A stretch of DNA of 64,000 nt, taken from NCBI GenBank assembly GCA_963780635.1, contig CAWACW010000016.1:1054001-1118000 (forward strand), written 5' to 3'. Made by a program: the position numbers and the translations under genes. Below are positions 52,835 through 62,043 of the stretch, in pieces (within the stretch, counting starts at the first letter, position 1; every line of letters starts with the position of its first letter). Under the pieces are notes generated by a model. It was given only the letters and a program-made list of their open reading frames with translations, did no database searches and had not been told where the DNA came from. The DNA comes from DATEPR01 sp963780635. GTDB taxonomy: Bacteria; Actinomycetota; Actinomycetes; Mycobacteriales; Pseudonocardiaceae.

Positions 52835-54163
52835 ATGCCCACCTACTTGAAGTCGCCGGTCGGCAAAGAGGTCGACGAGAGCGCCCGCCGCCAGGTCGCG
52901 GCTACCGTGGCCCAGGTCATCGCCGATGTGCGCAGCGACGGCGATGTGGCGGTCCGCCGCTACTCCGAGAAGTTCGACCGGTGGTCTCCGGAGAGCTTCC
53001 GGCTCTCGGCCGAGCAGATCGAGAAGATCGTCGCCGGCGTGCCCGTGCAGGTGATCGAGGACATCAAGGCCGTCCAGCACCGGGTGCGCACCTTCGCGCA
53101 GCACCAGCGCGACTCACTGCTCGACTTCGAGGTCGAGACCGAGCCGGGTGTGCACCTCGGGCAGCGCAGCATCCCGGTCGCGGCCGCGGGGGCGTACGTG
53201 CCCGGTGGCCGCTACCCGCTGGTGGCCTCGGCCCATATGACGGTGGTGACCGCAAAGGTCGCCGGCGTCGAGCACGTACGGGCCTGCACCCCGCCGATCC
53301 GCGGTGAGGTGCCCGCGGCCACGGTCGCCGCGCTGTATCTGGCCGGCGCGGACGAGATCTACCTGTTGGGTGGCACCCAAGCGGTGGCCGCGATGTCCTT
53401 GGGCACGCAGACGATCGGCAAGGTGGACCTGCTCGCCGGCCCCGGCAATGCCTACGTCGCGGAGGCGAAGCGACAGCTGTTCGGCGAGGTCGGCATCGAC
53501 CTGTTCGCCGGCCCCACCGAGATCCTCGTCGTCGCCGACGACGCCGCCGACCCGTTCATGGTCGCGGTCGACCTGCTCAGCCAGGCCGAGCACGGCCCGG
53601 ACTCGCCCGCGGTCCTGGTGACCACCTCCGTGGCCCTGGGCCGTGAGGTGCTCCGGCTGGTCGACGAGATCCTCATCGACATGCCGACCGCCGACATGGC
53701 CGGTCCCGCGTGGCGCGACCACGGCGAGGTCGTCGTCACCGACGGCCTCGACGAAGCGTGGCAGGTGGCCGACGACTACGCCTTCGAGCACGTCCAGGTG
53801 CTCACCCGCGAACCTCGCCAGGCCCTGGAGCGGATGCGCGACTACGGCGCGCTGTTCCTCGGCGAGCAGACCTGCGTCAGCTACGGCGACAAGGTGATCG
53901 GTACCAACCACACCCTGCCCACCCGCGGCGCCGCCCGGTACACCGGCGGCCTGTGGGTCGGCAAGTACCTCAAGACCGTCACCTACCAGGAAGTCACCGA
54001 TCAGGCGACGAGTGCCGAACTCGGCACCCTGTGCGGCCGCGCCGCCCGCGTGGAGCTCTTCGAGGGACATGCGCGGTCCGGCGACCTGCGCGCCCACCGT
54101 TACGGTGGCGCTCCGCTGCCCTGGGCCCCGAAGAGCGTGCGGGCCAACGAGGTGAGCTCGTGA
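52835..54163 (+). CDS. histidinol-dehydrogenase-family enzyme, catabolic (HpsN-like) type
   Basis: This 442-residue protein belongs to the HisD superfamily: AGAYVPGGRYPLVASAHMTV, GPGNAYVAEAKRQLFG, GPTEILVVAD, and the zinc-ligand region LLSQAEHGPDS and GTNHTLPTRGAARYTGGLWV. The YPLVASAHM and TGGLWVGKYLKTVTYQ segments match HisD paralogues such as sulphopropanediol dehydrogenase HpsN, not biosynthetic HisD. No other his gene is nearby. It likely carries out a two-step NAD-dependent oxidation of a primary alcohol to the acid. Its stop overlaps the next M20 gene. Confidence 0.85.
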   Translation: MPTYLKSPVGKEVDESARRQVAATVAQVIADVRSDGDVAVRRYSEKFDRWSPESFRLSAEQIEKIVAGVPVQVIEDIKAVQHRVRTFAQHQRDSLLDFEVETEPGVHLGQRSIPVAAAGAYVPGGRYPLVASAHMTVVTAKVAGVEHVRACTPPIRGEVPAATVAALYLAGADEIYLLGGTQAVAAMSLGTQTIGKVDLLAGPGNAYVAEAKRQLFGEVGIDLFAGPTEILVVADDAADPFMVAVDLLSQAEHGPDSPAVLVTTSVALGREVLRLVDEILIDMPTADMAGPAWRDHGEVVVTDGLDEAWQVADDYAFEHVQVLTREPRQALERMRDYGALFLGEQTCVSYGDKVIGTNHTLPTRGAARYTGGLWVGKYLKTVTYQEVTDQATSAELGTLCGRAARVELFEGHARSGDLRAHRYGGAPLPWAPKSVRANEVSS

Positions 54164-55464
54164 CGCAGACGTCCTACGACCCGGCCGCCGAGGTGGTGCC
54201 GATCTGCCAGGACCTGATCCGCATCGACACGTCCAACTACGGAGACGACACCGGTCCCGGCGAACGCGTCGCGGCCGAGCACGTCGCCGGGTTGCTGGAT
54301 GAGGTCGGCATCCAGTCGGAGCTGTTCGAGTCCAGGCCCGGACGGACCTCGCTGGTGGCCCGCTGGGGCGGCGGCACCGGTGAGCCGCTGCTGCTGCACG
54401 GCCACCTCGACGTGGTGCCCGCCGAGGCCGCCGACTGGACCCATCACCCCTTCTCCGGCGAGGTGATCGACGGCTGCGTATGGGGTCGCGGGGCCGTCGA
54501 CATGAAGGATTTCGACGCGATGGTCCTGTCGGTCGTGCGGGCGCGCGCCCGGGCCGGCATCGTCCCGAAGCGGCCGATCGCGCTGGTGTTCACCGCCGAC
54601 GAGGAGACCGGCGGCAGCCTGGGCGCCCAGTGGCTGGTCGACCACCACCGCGACCTGATCGAGGACTGCACTGTCGCGATCGGTGAGGCCGGCGGTTTCA
54701 GCACGATGGTCCGGGACCGCCGCGTCTACCTCATCCAGGCCGCCGAGAAGGGGATGGCCTGGATGCGCCTGACCGCGCGCGGCGCCGCCACGCACGGGTC
54801 GATGATCCAACCCCGGAACCCGGTGGCCCGGCTCGCGAACGCGGTCGCGCGGCTCACCGCGCACGCCTGGCCCGTGCGGCTGACGCCCGTGATGCAGGTG
54901 CTGTTGGCGGCGGTCGCCGAGATCACGGGAACCGAGGCCACGCCCGCGAACGCCGAATCGCTGATCGAGGAGTTCGGGGCGACCGCGAAAATGCTTGGCG
55001 CCTCGTTGCGCAACACTGTCAACCCGACGATGCTCCAGGCCGGCTACAAGCTCAACGTCGTGCCGGCCGAAGCTGTCGCCCACGTGGACGGCCGGATGCT
55101 GCCCGGGCAGGAGGACGAGTTCTACGCCACGGTCGCGGGTCTGGTCGGCGACGACATCGACATCGACTGGATCACCCGACTGCCCGGCGTCGAGGCAGCG
55201 GTGGACGGCACGATCGTGGACGCGATGAAGGCCGCAATCCTTACCAACGACCCGAGCGGCCTGGTCGCCCCCTACATGACCAGCGGCGGAACCGACGCCA
55301 AACACTGGTCGCAGCTCGGCATGCGCTGCTACGGCTATGCCCCGCTGAAGCTTCCGCCCGACCTCGACTTCCACGGACTGTTCCATGGCCTGGACGAGCG
55401 GGTGCCCGTCGACGCCCTCGCCTTCGGCGCTCGTGTCCTGGACGATCTGCTCGCCACCTACTGA
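54160..55464 (+). CDS. M20-family metallopeptidase (acetylornithine deacetylase/DapE-like)
   Basis: This 434-residue M20 hydrolase has LLHGHLDVVPAEAADW, GRGAVDMKDFD, TADEETGGS and the C-terminal metal-ligand segment YMTSGGTDAKHW. It resembles the acyl-amino-acid hydrolases. It is the second M20 enzyme of the cluster and ends the operon that began at 46443. The GTG at 54160 overlaps the HisD-like stop by four bases. Confidence 0.9.
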   Translation: MTQTSYDPAAEVVPICQDLIRIDTSNYGDDTGPGERVAAEHVAGLLDEVGIQSELFESRPGRTSLVARWGGGTGEPLLLHGHLDVVPAEAADWTHHPFSGEVIDGCVWGRGAVDMKDFDAMVLSVVRARARAGIVPKRPIALVFTADEETGGSLGAQWLVDHHRDLIEDCTVAIGEAGGFSTMVRDRRVYLIQAAEKGMAWMRLTARGAATHGSMIQPRNPVARLANAVARLTAHAWPVRLTPVMQVLLAAVAEITGTEATPANAESLIEEFGATAKMLGASLRNTVNPTMLQAGYKLNVVPAEAVAHVDGRMLPGQEDEFYATVAGLVGDDIDIDWITRLPGVEAAVDGTIVDAMKAAILTNDPSGLVAPYMTSGGTDAKHWSQLGMRCYGYAPLKLPPDLDFHGLFHGLDERVPVDALAFGARVLDDLLATY

Positions 55465-56238
55465 GCACGCGGGTGGGCCGTCAGCGACGACGACCCGCCA
55501 CATCGAGTGGCTATGGCGCGGCGAGTGCTGCCAGGCTGCCCCGGCGCCTTGGTGATCGCTCCGATCGTTCTCCGAACGAGTCGGTCGTGGTCAGGGCCGG
55601 TCGCTGGTTGCTCGGTGTGGCGGCGACCTGGCAGAGCCGCCCTTCGTCGGGCGGCCGGACCAACCGGTCGCTGGACGCCCGCGTACGCGACACGCGGCAC
55701 TCCGCGGCGTGAGCGGCCGCATACCGCACTGACTGGCAGTGCCGGGGCAACGACGTGGTGTGCAGAGCAGGGTGGCCGCCCACCGCCGTGACCGCGGACC
55801 GCCACAGTCCATTATCGACTTTGCTGCGGTCCGCGCAGTGGGAGCGTCGAATCGCTTGTTTTCGCAGATCAAGGCCACTAACATCGGCGAACTACACGCT
55901 GTCGACCCCGGTGCGGTCGCGGTGGCCGTGCCCGGAGCCGGCTCGTGATGCCGTGGCCCACCCAGGCGATATCCGCGTCAACGGTGCGCCGGTGGCCGGA
56001 GGCGATCAAGCCGTGGCCGTACCGGTCGTGGTTGTTTCCCCGCGACCCGGACTGCTCCGTGCAGGCAGCGCGGGTGCTGGATCTCTGCGAGGGTCGCTGG
56101 GAGGGCCGCGGTCCAGCGGTATGACCTTTGTCCTCTCGAGCGCAGACCGTTCGCAGCGCCGAAGGGGCGGGCCGGCTCCTACTGTGGGCAAGTGACAGTC
56201 GGCCGCCTGGCCGGCGCGTCTTTCCGGAGGAGCGTGGC
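55465..56238. other. intergenic stretch between the catabolic cluster and the stress island
   Basis: No gene is recognisable; all frames are short or Arg/Ala-rich. A locally AT-richer patch around 55810-55905 might hold promoter elements. The purine-rich GGAGGAGCG at 56226-56234 is the ribosome-binding site of the next gene. Confidence 0.4.
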
Positions 56239-56892
56239 ATGATCACCGTTTTCCTGGTGGACGATCACGAGGTGGTACGGCGGGGCGTCGCGGAGATGAT
56301 CGACGACGAGCAGGACCTGACCGTGATCGGGCAGGCCTCCTCGGTGTCCGAAGCGATGGCCCGGATTCCGGCGCTGCGGCCGGACGTGGCGGTGCTGGAC
56401 ATGCGGCTGCCCGATGGCAATGGTGTGGAGCTGTGTCGCGATCTGCGCTCGACGATGCCGGACCTGAACTGCCTGATCCTCACGTCCTACACCGACGATC
56501 AGGCGATGATGGACGCGATCCTCGCGGGCGCGGCGGGTTATGTCATCAAGGACATCAAGGGTGTCGACCTCGTATCCGCGGTGCGGACGGTGAGTTCGGG
56601 CCGGTCGTTGCTGGACAGCCGGGCCGCGGGCGCGCTGATGAACCGGCTGCGCGCCACCGCCGACAAGTCCGGCCCGCTGGACGCGTTGACCGATCAGGAG
56701 AAGACGATCCTGGAGCTGATCGGTGAGGGCCTGACCAACCGGCAGATCGGCGAGCGGATGTTCCTCGCGGAGAAGACCGTCAAGAACTACGTGTCACGGG
56801 TGCTGGCGAAGCTGGGCATGGAGCGCCGCACCCAGGCCGCGGTGCTGGCCACCGAACTGCGCGAGCAGAGCCAGCACCACGAGCAGTTGTAG
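56239..56892 (+). CDS. NarL/LuxR-family response regulator, DevR/DosR-like
   Basis: This 217-residue regulator has a receiver domain (FLVDDHEVVRRGV, phospho-acceptor in VAVLDMRLPDG near residue 54, Lys in YVIKDIKG). Its C-terminal helix-turn-helix (LTNRQIGERMFLAEKTVKNY) is close to that of DevR/DosR. In mycobacteria DosR switches on dormancy genes under low oxygen. The neighbours here (Acg-like nitroreductase, CBS-BON, DoxX, universal stress protein) fit a similar regulon. No histidine kinase is adjacent. The ATG at 56239 follows GGAGGAG. Confidence 0.9.
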   Translation: MITVFLVDDHEVVRRGVAEMIDDEQDLTVIGQASSVSEAMARIPALRPDVAVLDMRLPDGNGVELCRDLRSTMPDLNCLILTSYTDDQAMMDAILAGAAGYVIKDIKGVDLVSAVRTVSSGRSLLDSRAAGALMNRLRATADKSGPLDALTDQEKTILELIGEGLTNRQIGERMFLAEKTVKNYVSRVLAKLGMERRTQAAVLATELREQSQHHEQL

Positions 56893-56914
56893 CGGGTCGC
56901 GCAGCCGCCGTGCC

Positions 56915-57925
56915 TTACCAGGCCGCGGCGGCCGTTCTGTCCCCGTCCACGACGTCCCGCAGATCCCGTCTGGCGGTGGCGGGCACAGGTGATCCGTAGC
57001 CGATCCGGAGCACGGTCTGCGGCCACAGGCCGCCCCCGATCAGGTCACGCAGTTGGCGGCGCATCGCGGGTACTTCGACCACCTGCGAAAGAAACGACGC
57101 AGACAGGCCGGCCGCGGTGGCGGTCAGCAGTACGCGTTGCAGCGCCTGGCCTGCCTGCAGGTGCGCCCTGGGCAGGTCGTGGAACGATCCGATCACCGCG
57201 ATCAGCGGATCGGGTTCGAAGTCCTTGCCCGGCACCCGCGGCCGTGCCTGGCCCGCGGTGAAGTCGCGCAGCACCCACTCGTCCTGCGCCTCGGGCAACG
57301 GCCCACCGCTGCGGGCGGGTACGCCGTCCACGGCACTCGCGTCGCGCCCCGTCCAGTGCGTCCACTCGGCCACGAAGGCGGGGTTGTCCTGCTGGGTCTG
57401 ATGGGCGCTGGCGACCAGCGCACGCAGCATCGGCAGCTGCGTCGGGGTCAGCGTCGCCAACCACGCCTGTTCGACTCTCGCCGCCCGGCGCAGCGCCGCC
57501 ACGAACGGCTCGGGCACCCGCGCCGGTCGGAACGGCTTGCGATTGGTGCGGCGACGCTGGATCGCCTCGGCCAGCGCCCTGTCGGCCGGGGAGACCGGGC
57601 CACACCCGACCGGGCGGACCGAGGCGAGCAGTTCGGGCTGCCGCCGGTCGGGCAGCAAAGCCACGGTGGGACGCAGGCCCACGGCACGCAGGGCGAGCCG
57701 CAGATTGAGCAGCGCCGCGCCGCAGGCGAGCAGTTGTTCCCGGTGGTCGGGGTCGGCGATCGGTATCGAGCGGGACCAGTCGGCGCGCAGTTCGATCACC
57801 GAGGGTGTGCAACGGAACCGCCAGGGCTGGCTGTTGTGCAGTGACGGCGCGGCCGTGGCAGCGGTCAGCGCGGTCTCGACCTGGTCGGCGGTGAGCCCGC
57901 CCACGGGTCCGAACTCGGCCTTCAT
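56915..57925 (-). CDS. Acg-like nitroreductase-family FMN protein
   Basis: This 336-residue protein resembles the Acg/DUF-type nitroreductases of the mycobacterial DosR regulon: AATAAPSLHNSQPWRF near residue 25, RRRTNRKPF near 125, and a second half-domain. Acg-type proteins bind FMN but are thought to store rather than use it. It converges on the response-regulator gene, 22 bases away. Confidence 0.85.
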   Translation of the reverse strand: MKAEFGPVGGLTADQVETALTAATAAPSLHNSQPWRFRCTPSVIELRADWSRSIPIADPDHREQLLACGAALLNLRLALRAVGLRPTVALLPDRRQPELLASVRPVGCGPVSPADRALAEAIQRRRTNRKPFRPARVPEPFVAALRRAARVEQAWLATLTPTQLPMLRALVASAHQTQQDNPAFVAEWTHWTGRDASAVDGVPARSGGPLPEAQDEWVLRDFTAGQARPRVPGKDFEPDPLIAVIGSFHDLPRAHLQAGQALQRVLLTATAAGLSASFLSQVVEVPAMRRQLRDLIGGGLWPQTVLRIGYGSPVPATARRDLRDVVDGDRTAAAAW

Positions 57926-58267
57926 CCGACCGCCCTCCCTGGTCAGTGATGGAATCGCAGTACTGCCACTATGCGGTCCAGGCCGCGATCCACCCCAGTG
58001 CCGAACGTCCCTGCGGACCAGACCATGGTCATTGCCTGGTCGGCGCGGATCGTCGCTGCTGGGTAGCCGTGTCGGAGTGGGTTCCTGCGGGATGACGGCG
58101 ATACCGGCCTGGGCAGGTTCGACCGAGTGAAGCGACGCGGATCGGGCCGTGCTGTCCCAGGCACGCCTGACCGAACTGCTCCGCGAGGCGGGTCCTTCAC
58201 CGGGCCGAACATCGGTGGCGGCACCCGCCTGATGTGGACAGCGCCGCTGGCCCCGCCGGCGGACTGA
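57926..58267. other. intergenic sequence before a short MITE
   Basis: No gene is recognised. The upstream control region of the nitroreductase lies here; I saw no convincing DosR-type box. The 3' end is the TGA target duplication of MITE copy 3. Confidence 0.4.
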
Positions 58268-58339
58268 GAGCTGCTAACACAACGCCGCAGATGGCGTGCC
58301 TGGGCGACGCGAGCCGAACAGTGATTGTGTGAGCAGCTC
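58268..58339. mobile_element. 72-bp internally deleted MITE, copy 3
   Basis: The ends match the 161-bp elements, and the flanks are the 3-bp duplication TGA (58265-58267 and 58340-58342). An 89-bp interior block is missing relative to the long form, with the junction at a short ACAA identity. One base of the right terminal repeat has changed. Confidence 0.85.
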
Positions 58340-58351
58340 TGAGGGCCGGGA

Positions 58352-59056
58352 TCACCCGCCGACGGTAGGCAGCGCCACCCGGGGGCCGGCACCGTTCCAC
58401 TGCCAGTCCAGGCGATTGCGCACCGCGACGACGCCGGGAATCGCGCCCACCAGCTGACCTGCGGCGGCGACGTCACCTTGGTACTCCACCCGGCCGGTGA
58501 GGACGACGACCCCGTGCTCGACGGTCGCGCGGACCATGGCGGGATTGGCGTGCAGGACGTGCTCCTGCATCTCGGTGTCGATCTGCCGCTGGATCTCCGG
58601 GTCGCCGCGCAGGAACGGGCGCAGCAGGTCGCGGCGGGCCACGATGCCGACGAGTCTGCCGCCGTCGACCACGCAGAGCCGCCGGACGCCGGACGCCGTG
58701 AGGCGGCGCGCGACCTGTGGCAGCGGCTCGTCCGGGGTGGCGGTGAGGACCGGGGTGGTCAGCACGTCGGCCGCGGTGAGCCCGGTGGCCTTGCGCCAGT
58801 GCGTTCGGAGCTGGTGGCGGGCGAAGCGGTGCGGTGCGGTCGCGGATTCGTCGTCGGCGTGCTCTTCCTTGCACAGCAGGTCGGCCTCGGACACGATGCC
58901 CAGCAGCGCGCCCTGGCGGCCCACGACCGGCAGGGCGCTGACGCCACCACCGATCATCAGGTCGACGAGTTCCTTGAACGGCGTCGTCGGTTCGGCGGTG
59001 ACGACCTCGCGGGTCATCACGTCGGCCACGGTCGCGGTGTGCGGCGCGATGGGCAT
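58352..59056 (-). CDS. CBS-pair protein with C-terminal BON domain
   Basis: This 234-residue protein has two CBS motifs (VADVMTREVVTAEP at 10-23, TPVLTATPDEPLPQVARRL at 101-119). A BON domain follows at about 155-222 (VLTGRVEYQGDVAAAGQLVG). CBS pairs sense adenine nucleotides, and BON domains bind membranes or ligands. Such proteins are frequent in dormancy regulons (for example Hrp1-like). The ATG at 59056 follows GGAGGCC. Confidence 0.9.
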   Translation of the reverse strand: MPIAPHTATVADVMTREVVTAEPTTPFKELVDLMIGGGVSALPVVGRQGALLGIVSEADLLCKEEHADDESATAPHRFARHQLRTHWRKATGLTAADVLTTPVLTATPDEPLPQVARRLTASGVRRLCVVDGGRLVGIVARRDLLRPFLRGDPEIQRQIDTEMQEHVLHANPAMVRATVEHGVVVLTGRVEYQGDVAAAGQLVGAIPGVVAVRNRLDWQWNGAGPRVALPTVGG

Positions 59057-59145
59057 TGCCTGGCCTCCGGTCGGTGGTGCGATGTGCCGGCGCGGCCGCC
59101 GGCACATCGCGTGCCTGTTCGGTGGGGAGCGGTGAGCTGTGCTGG

Positions 59146-59766
59146 TCACCGCAGCCAGGCGTTGGTGCGGACGATCGGCAGCTTCGCCCACTGGCGTCCC
59201 AGACCCCAGGTGTTGCCCGCGGCGAAGGCTGCCAGTGCGATCACGACGACGATGAAGACGAAGTGGTAGTCGATGATCGGGTTGCTCGACGAGGTCGCCG
59301 CGCCGGTGGAGTCGAAGCGGGCCAGCGGCCATTCGGCGATCCACAGGAACGCCAGCAGCAGGGTCCCGGCGATGGCCGAGAGTCGCATACCGATGCCCAG
59401 GATCAGAGCGACGCCCAGACCCAGCAGGCTGAGCATGAACAGCCAGTCGACCCAGCCCGCACCGGCCCAGTCGCGCAGGATCGACTGCATCGGGCCGATC
59501 TCGATGTGCGCGAGGAAGCCCTGGGTGGGCGAGCCGCCGTGGATCCACGCTTGCTTCGAGGTCGTGGCGTAGCCGAGCCCGAAGGTCTTGTCGAGGAACG
59601 CCCACAGGAACGTCAGGCCCATGGTGATGCGCAGCACTGCCAGCAGCTGGTAGCGGCCCCGCCCTTGGGTTGCCGGGGTGGGCCGGGCGGCCGGGACGGG
59701 ATCGGTGGTCTGCTGGCGGGGGATGACCGGTGTGGCGGTCGCGGTGGGAGAGTCCTTGATGGACAT
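59146..59766 (-). CDS. DoxX-family membrane protein
   Basis: This 206-residue protein has a polar N terminus (1-45) and about four membrane helices: LLAVLRITMGLTFLWAFLDK, WLFMLSLLGLGVALILG, LSAIAGTLLLAFLWIAEW, and FVFIVVVIALAAFAAG. The arrangement with Arg before helix 1 and TLLLAF is typical of DoxX. Members are linked to redox and thiol stress. The ATG at 59766 follows GAAGGAGCC. It lies upstream of the CBS-BON gene and may be co-transcribed with it. Confidence 0.85.
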   Translation of the reverse strand: MSIKDSPTATATPVIPRQQTTDPVPAARPTPATQGRGRYQLLAVLRITMGLTFLWAFLDKTFGLGYATTSKQAWIHGGSPTQGFLAHIEIGPMQSILRDWAGAGWVDWLFMLSLLGLGVALILGIGMRLSAIAGTLLLAFLWIAEWPLARFDSTGAATSSSNPIIDYHFVFIVVVIALAAFAAGNTWGLGRQWAKLPIVRTNAWLR

Positions 59767-60323
59767 CGTGTGGCTCCTTCGGGGTAGGCACCAGAAGTAT
59801 TGGTCTGCGGAGCTGCCGTTCGCTGGTGGCGAAGATCCCGACCGGCGATGACCTCGGGGCTGCAACCAGGTGCCCATCAGACCGATCCCGGTGCCCAAAG
59901 TCCCTCGCGCCGGCCACCCACGCGGGCGCCGCCATCACCGCGGACGAAAGTCCCGCTCTCGGGCGATGCGATCCCCGAGTCCGGTTCACCGCGACGCTGT
60001 GCTGGACCTGCGACAGCTGCTTCCGGGAGGTTCTGGAGGACGTGTCCGGTGTGGGATCGAGTGCTGATCCGGACGTGATCCTGCCCCGGCACGGCTGGGG
60101 CAGCATCACGTCCTGGACGACTGCACGGCTTCTTCTCGGTGTGGCACCGGTGGTTCGTGCCGGTCGTCGGTGACGTCCGCGAGCGGCCGGCACGGCGCCT
60201 CGCCCGACGCGGGATCCGTTCGGCATCAACACTTGTCGTGGGCGTGGCCGGGACCGAGGCCCTTCGTCAGCAGTACGCGGCTCTGGCCGGTGACCGCCGC
60301 CGGCGAAAGATCCGGCATCGTCG
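59767..60323. other. intergenic region without a confident gene
   Basis: Several short frames overlap but none shows family features. A GGGAC-C-GAGGCCCT sequence near 60250 resembles a DosR-type half-palindrome, but it lies downstream of the universal stress gene, so I do not call it a site. Confidence 0.35.
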
Positions 60324-60806
60324 TCACAGCCGGTCGGGGTATCGGTCTGCGACAACGGTGGGGAGCACGACCACCGGGCACGGCGCATGCCGGAGGGCGC
60401 CCGCGGCCACACTGCCGAGGAATACCTCGGCCACTGGGCCCTTCCCGCGCGCGCCCACGACGAGCATGTCCGCGTCGGCCGCCGCCCCTGCCAGATCCGT
60501 CTCCGGATCACCCGTCACGGCCACCGCGCACACGGGCGCGGAGTCCTCGATCCCGGACGTGGCTCGCTCGATCAGCTCGTTCAGGTGCTCGAGGCAGTTC
60601 GGCTCGTCCAGCTCGGACAGCGGCGCGTGCGGCGACTCGAGGCCGAACGATACCGGCGGGGCGATGCCCGGACACCGCACGGTGATCGCACGGACGGTCC
60701 CGTGTTGCCGAGTCGCTGTGTTCACCGCCCATCGCAACGCCGCGGTAGCGTCATCCGATCCGTCCACACCCACCGCGATGACCGGACCGTCCACTTGTGA
60801 TGACAT
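60324..60806 (-). CDS. universal stress protein (single UspA domain)
   Basis: This 160-residue protein has the UspA fold start (VIAVGVDGSDDATAALRWAV) and the ATP-binding motif GARGKGPVAEVFLGSVA (G-x2-G-x9-G-S) near residues 121-137. ATP-binding Usps accumulate during growth arrest and low oxygen in actinobacteria. The neighbours support a dormancy role. Confidence 0.92.
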   Translation of the reverse strand: MSSQVDGPVIAVGVDGSDDATAALRWAVNTATRQHGTVRAITVRCPGIAPPVSFGLESPHAPLSELDEPNCLEHLNELIERATSGIEDSAPVCAVAVTGDPETDLAGAAADADMLVVGARGKGPVAEVFLGSVAAGALRHAPCPVVVLPTVVADRYPDRL

Positions 60807-61370
60807 CAGATCGCCTCTCCATGGGACATCCTCAGCGTCATCGTGGGCGTGCCTGGACAGTCCATCCCAGGGTCGGAAGTCATCGCGGCCGAAGACGAGC
60901 GGCCATCGCCTGTGACGCGCCCTGCGTCAGGTTTGAGTCATGGAGCATTCGAGAATGCCCGGCCGGATCATGGTCGGCTGGACGCCGGTGATCGCACGGC
61001 CGTCCCATAGGACGGCGTGGTCGGGGTGAGCGTGGTGGCCGGCGTGCCGAGGACGCCACATGCCGCCGTCGAAGCGGGCGAGATTCCTCAAGACCAGGAG
61101 TGCTCCCTGCGCACCGTGGTGGCCAACACCAGGGAGTTCTCGGCCATCGCGGTCGGCCACCCCCAGCACGTGACCACCACGTCGTGTCCACGGGACCAGG
61201 CGGACCGGGCGCCAGGGTAGAAGGTCCTCCCAGCGCGGTCCCTAGGCCTTCGATCGAGGTGCCTGATCGTCCAGCTACCGAGGACGTGGTGCCGATGCTG
61301 TCGGCGCCTGCGAGTGCCATCATCGGTGGTGCACGGGGAATCACCAGGCACGCCAAGGGAAGTGACGGCA
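60807..61370. other. region with a possible decayed gene on the minus strand
   Basis: Between about 61170 and 60927 a minus-strand frame reads LLVLRNLARFDGGMWRPRHA then HHAHPDHAVLWDGRAITGVQ and ends PGILECSMTQT. It looks protein-like, and a neighbouring frame upstream (FYPGARSAWSRGHDVVVTCW) also looks coding, so a gene with a frameshift may have existed. I do not recognise the family. Confidence 0.3.
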
Positions 61371-61640
61371 ATGGCCACCGATCGCCAGTGGGACACGTGT
61401 CCGGTGACGGTGCACGCACTCACGGCCGAACAGCGCCGCCGAGCCGTGCTGACAGTCGCCGCGACAGCCCGCGACGCGGAGGACGTGATCGAGTTGTCGG
61501 ACATGCTCGGCCTGCGCGCCGAGGACGCCCGCCCGCGCGCGACGGTCGCCGGCGAGCCGGTGTCGTCCGGACCGCCGGCCCAGTTCTACACCGAACTGGC
61601 GGCGCTCGCCCGGTCGCGCCAGGCTGCCGGCCAGCGCTGA
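61371..61640 (+). CDS. small actinobacterial hypothetical protein
   Basis: This 89-residue protein includes LTAEQRRRAVLTVAATARDA and EDVIELSDMLGL. Similar short proteins with this core are common in actinobacteria. The function is unknown. The ATG at 61371 follows AAGGGAAG. It lies among the stress-island genes. Confidence 0.65.
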   Translation: MATDRQWDTCPVTVHALTAEQRRRAVLTVAATARDAEDVIELSDMLGLRAEDARPRATVAGEPVSSGPPAQFYTELAALARSRQAAGQR

Positions 61641-61879
61641 CCGGTGGCCCGGCGTCGCCCGCCTGCACCGGTCAGCGGGTTTCTGCCCTGGTGTCGGCGA
61701 TCGCCGCGCCTCCGGCCCGCCGGACGGTACCTGGAGCGGCGAGCAGGGCAGGTAGTCCGGCCTGATGGCATGGCAGAAGCGGATCGAGTCGGATCGCCGC
61801 CCTCTTCACCACAGACCTGAGCGACAGTCCGGGCCGGTGCGCGCTGCCCTGTGCGGCGATGCCGAGCCGCATGCTCTAA
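61641..61879. other. intergenic sequence ending in a MITE target site
   Basis: No gene is recognised. The last three bases (TAA, 61877-61879) are the left target duplication of MITE copy 2. Confidence 0.4.
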
Positions 61880-62040
61880 GAGCTGCTAACACAATGGCGT
61901 TCGATCAGACAGCGGCGTCCAGGTGCGCCGGCTGCAAGGCGGAGGAGGTCCCGGTACCGCTGTTGTACCGGGGCCGACGACAACGCCGCAGATGGCGTGC
62001 CTGGGCGACGCGAGCCGAACAGTTATTGTGTTAGCAGCTC
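61880..62040. mobile_element. 161-bp MITE, copy 2
   Basis: Perfect terminal inverted repeats (GAGCTGCTAACACAAT) are flanked by the 3-bp duplication TAA (61877-61879 and 62041-62043). It is the reverse complement of the element at 35368-35528 with three differences over 161 bases. The interior contains a GC-rich inverted repeat around GGTACC-GCTGTT-GTACC. There is no transposase. Confidence 0.9.
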
Positions 62041-62043
62041 TAA

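Noticed and set aside
52835..54163. Biosynthetic histidinol dehydrogenase (hisD)
   Set aside because: Motifs match catabolic HisD paralogues and no other histidine genes are nearby.
60246..60262. DosR-box-like GGGAC...GGCCCT sequence
   Set aside because: It lies downstream of the universal stress gene and not upstream of any start, so it is probably chance in GC-rich DNA.
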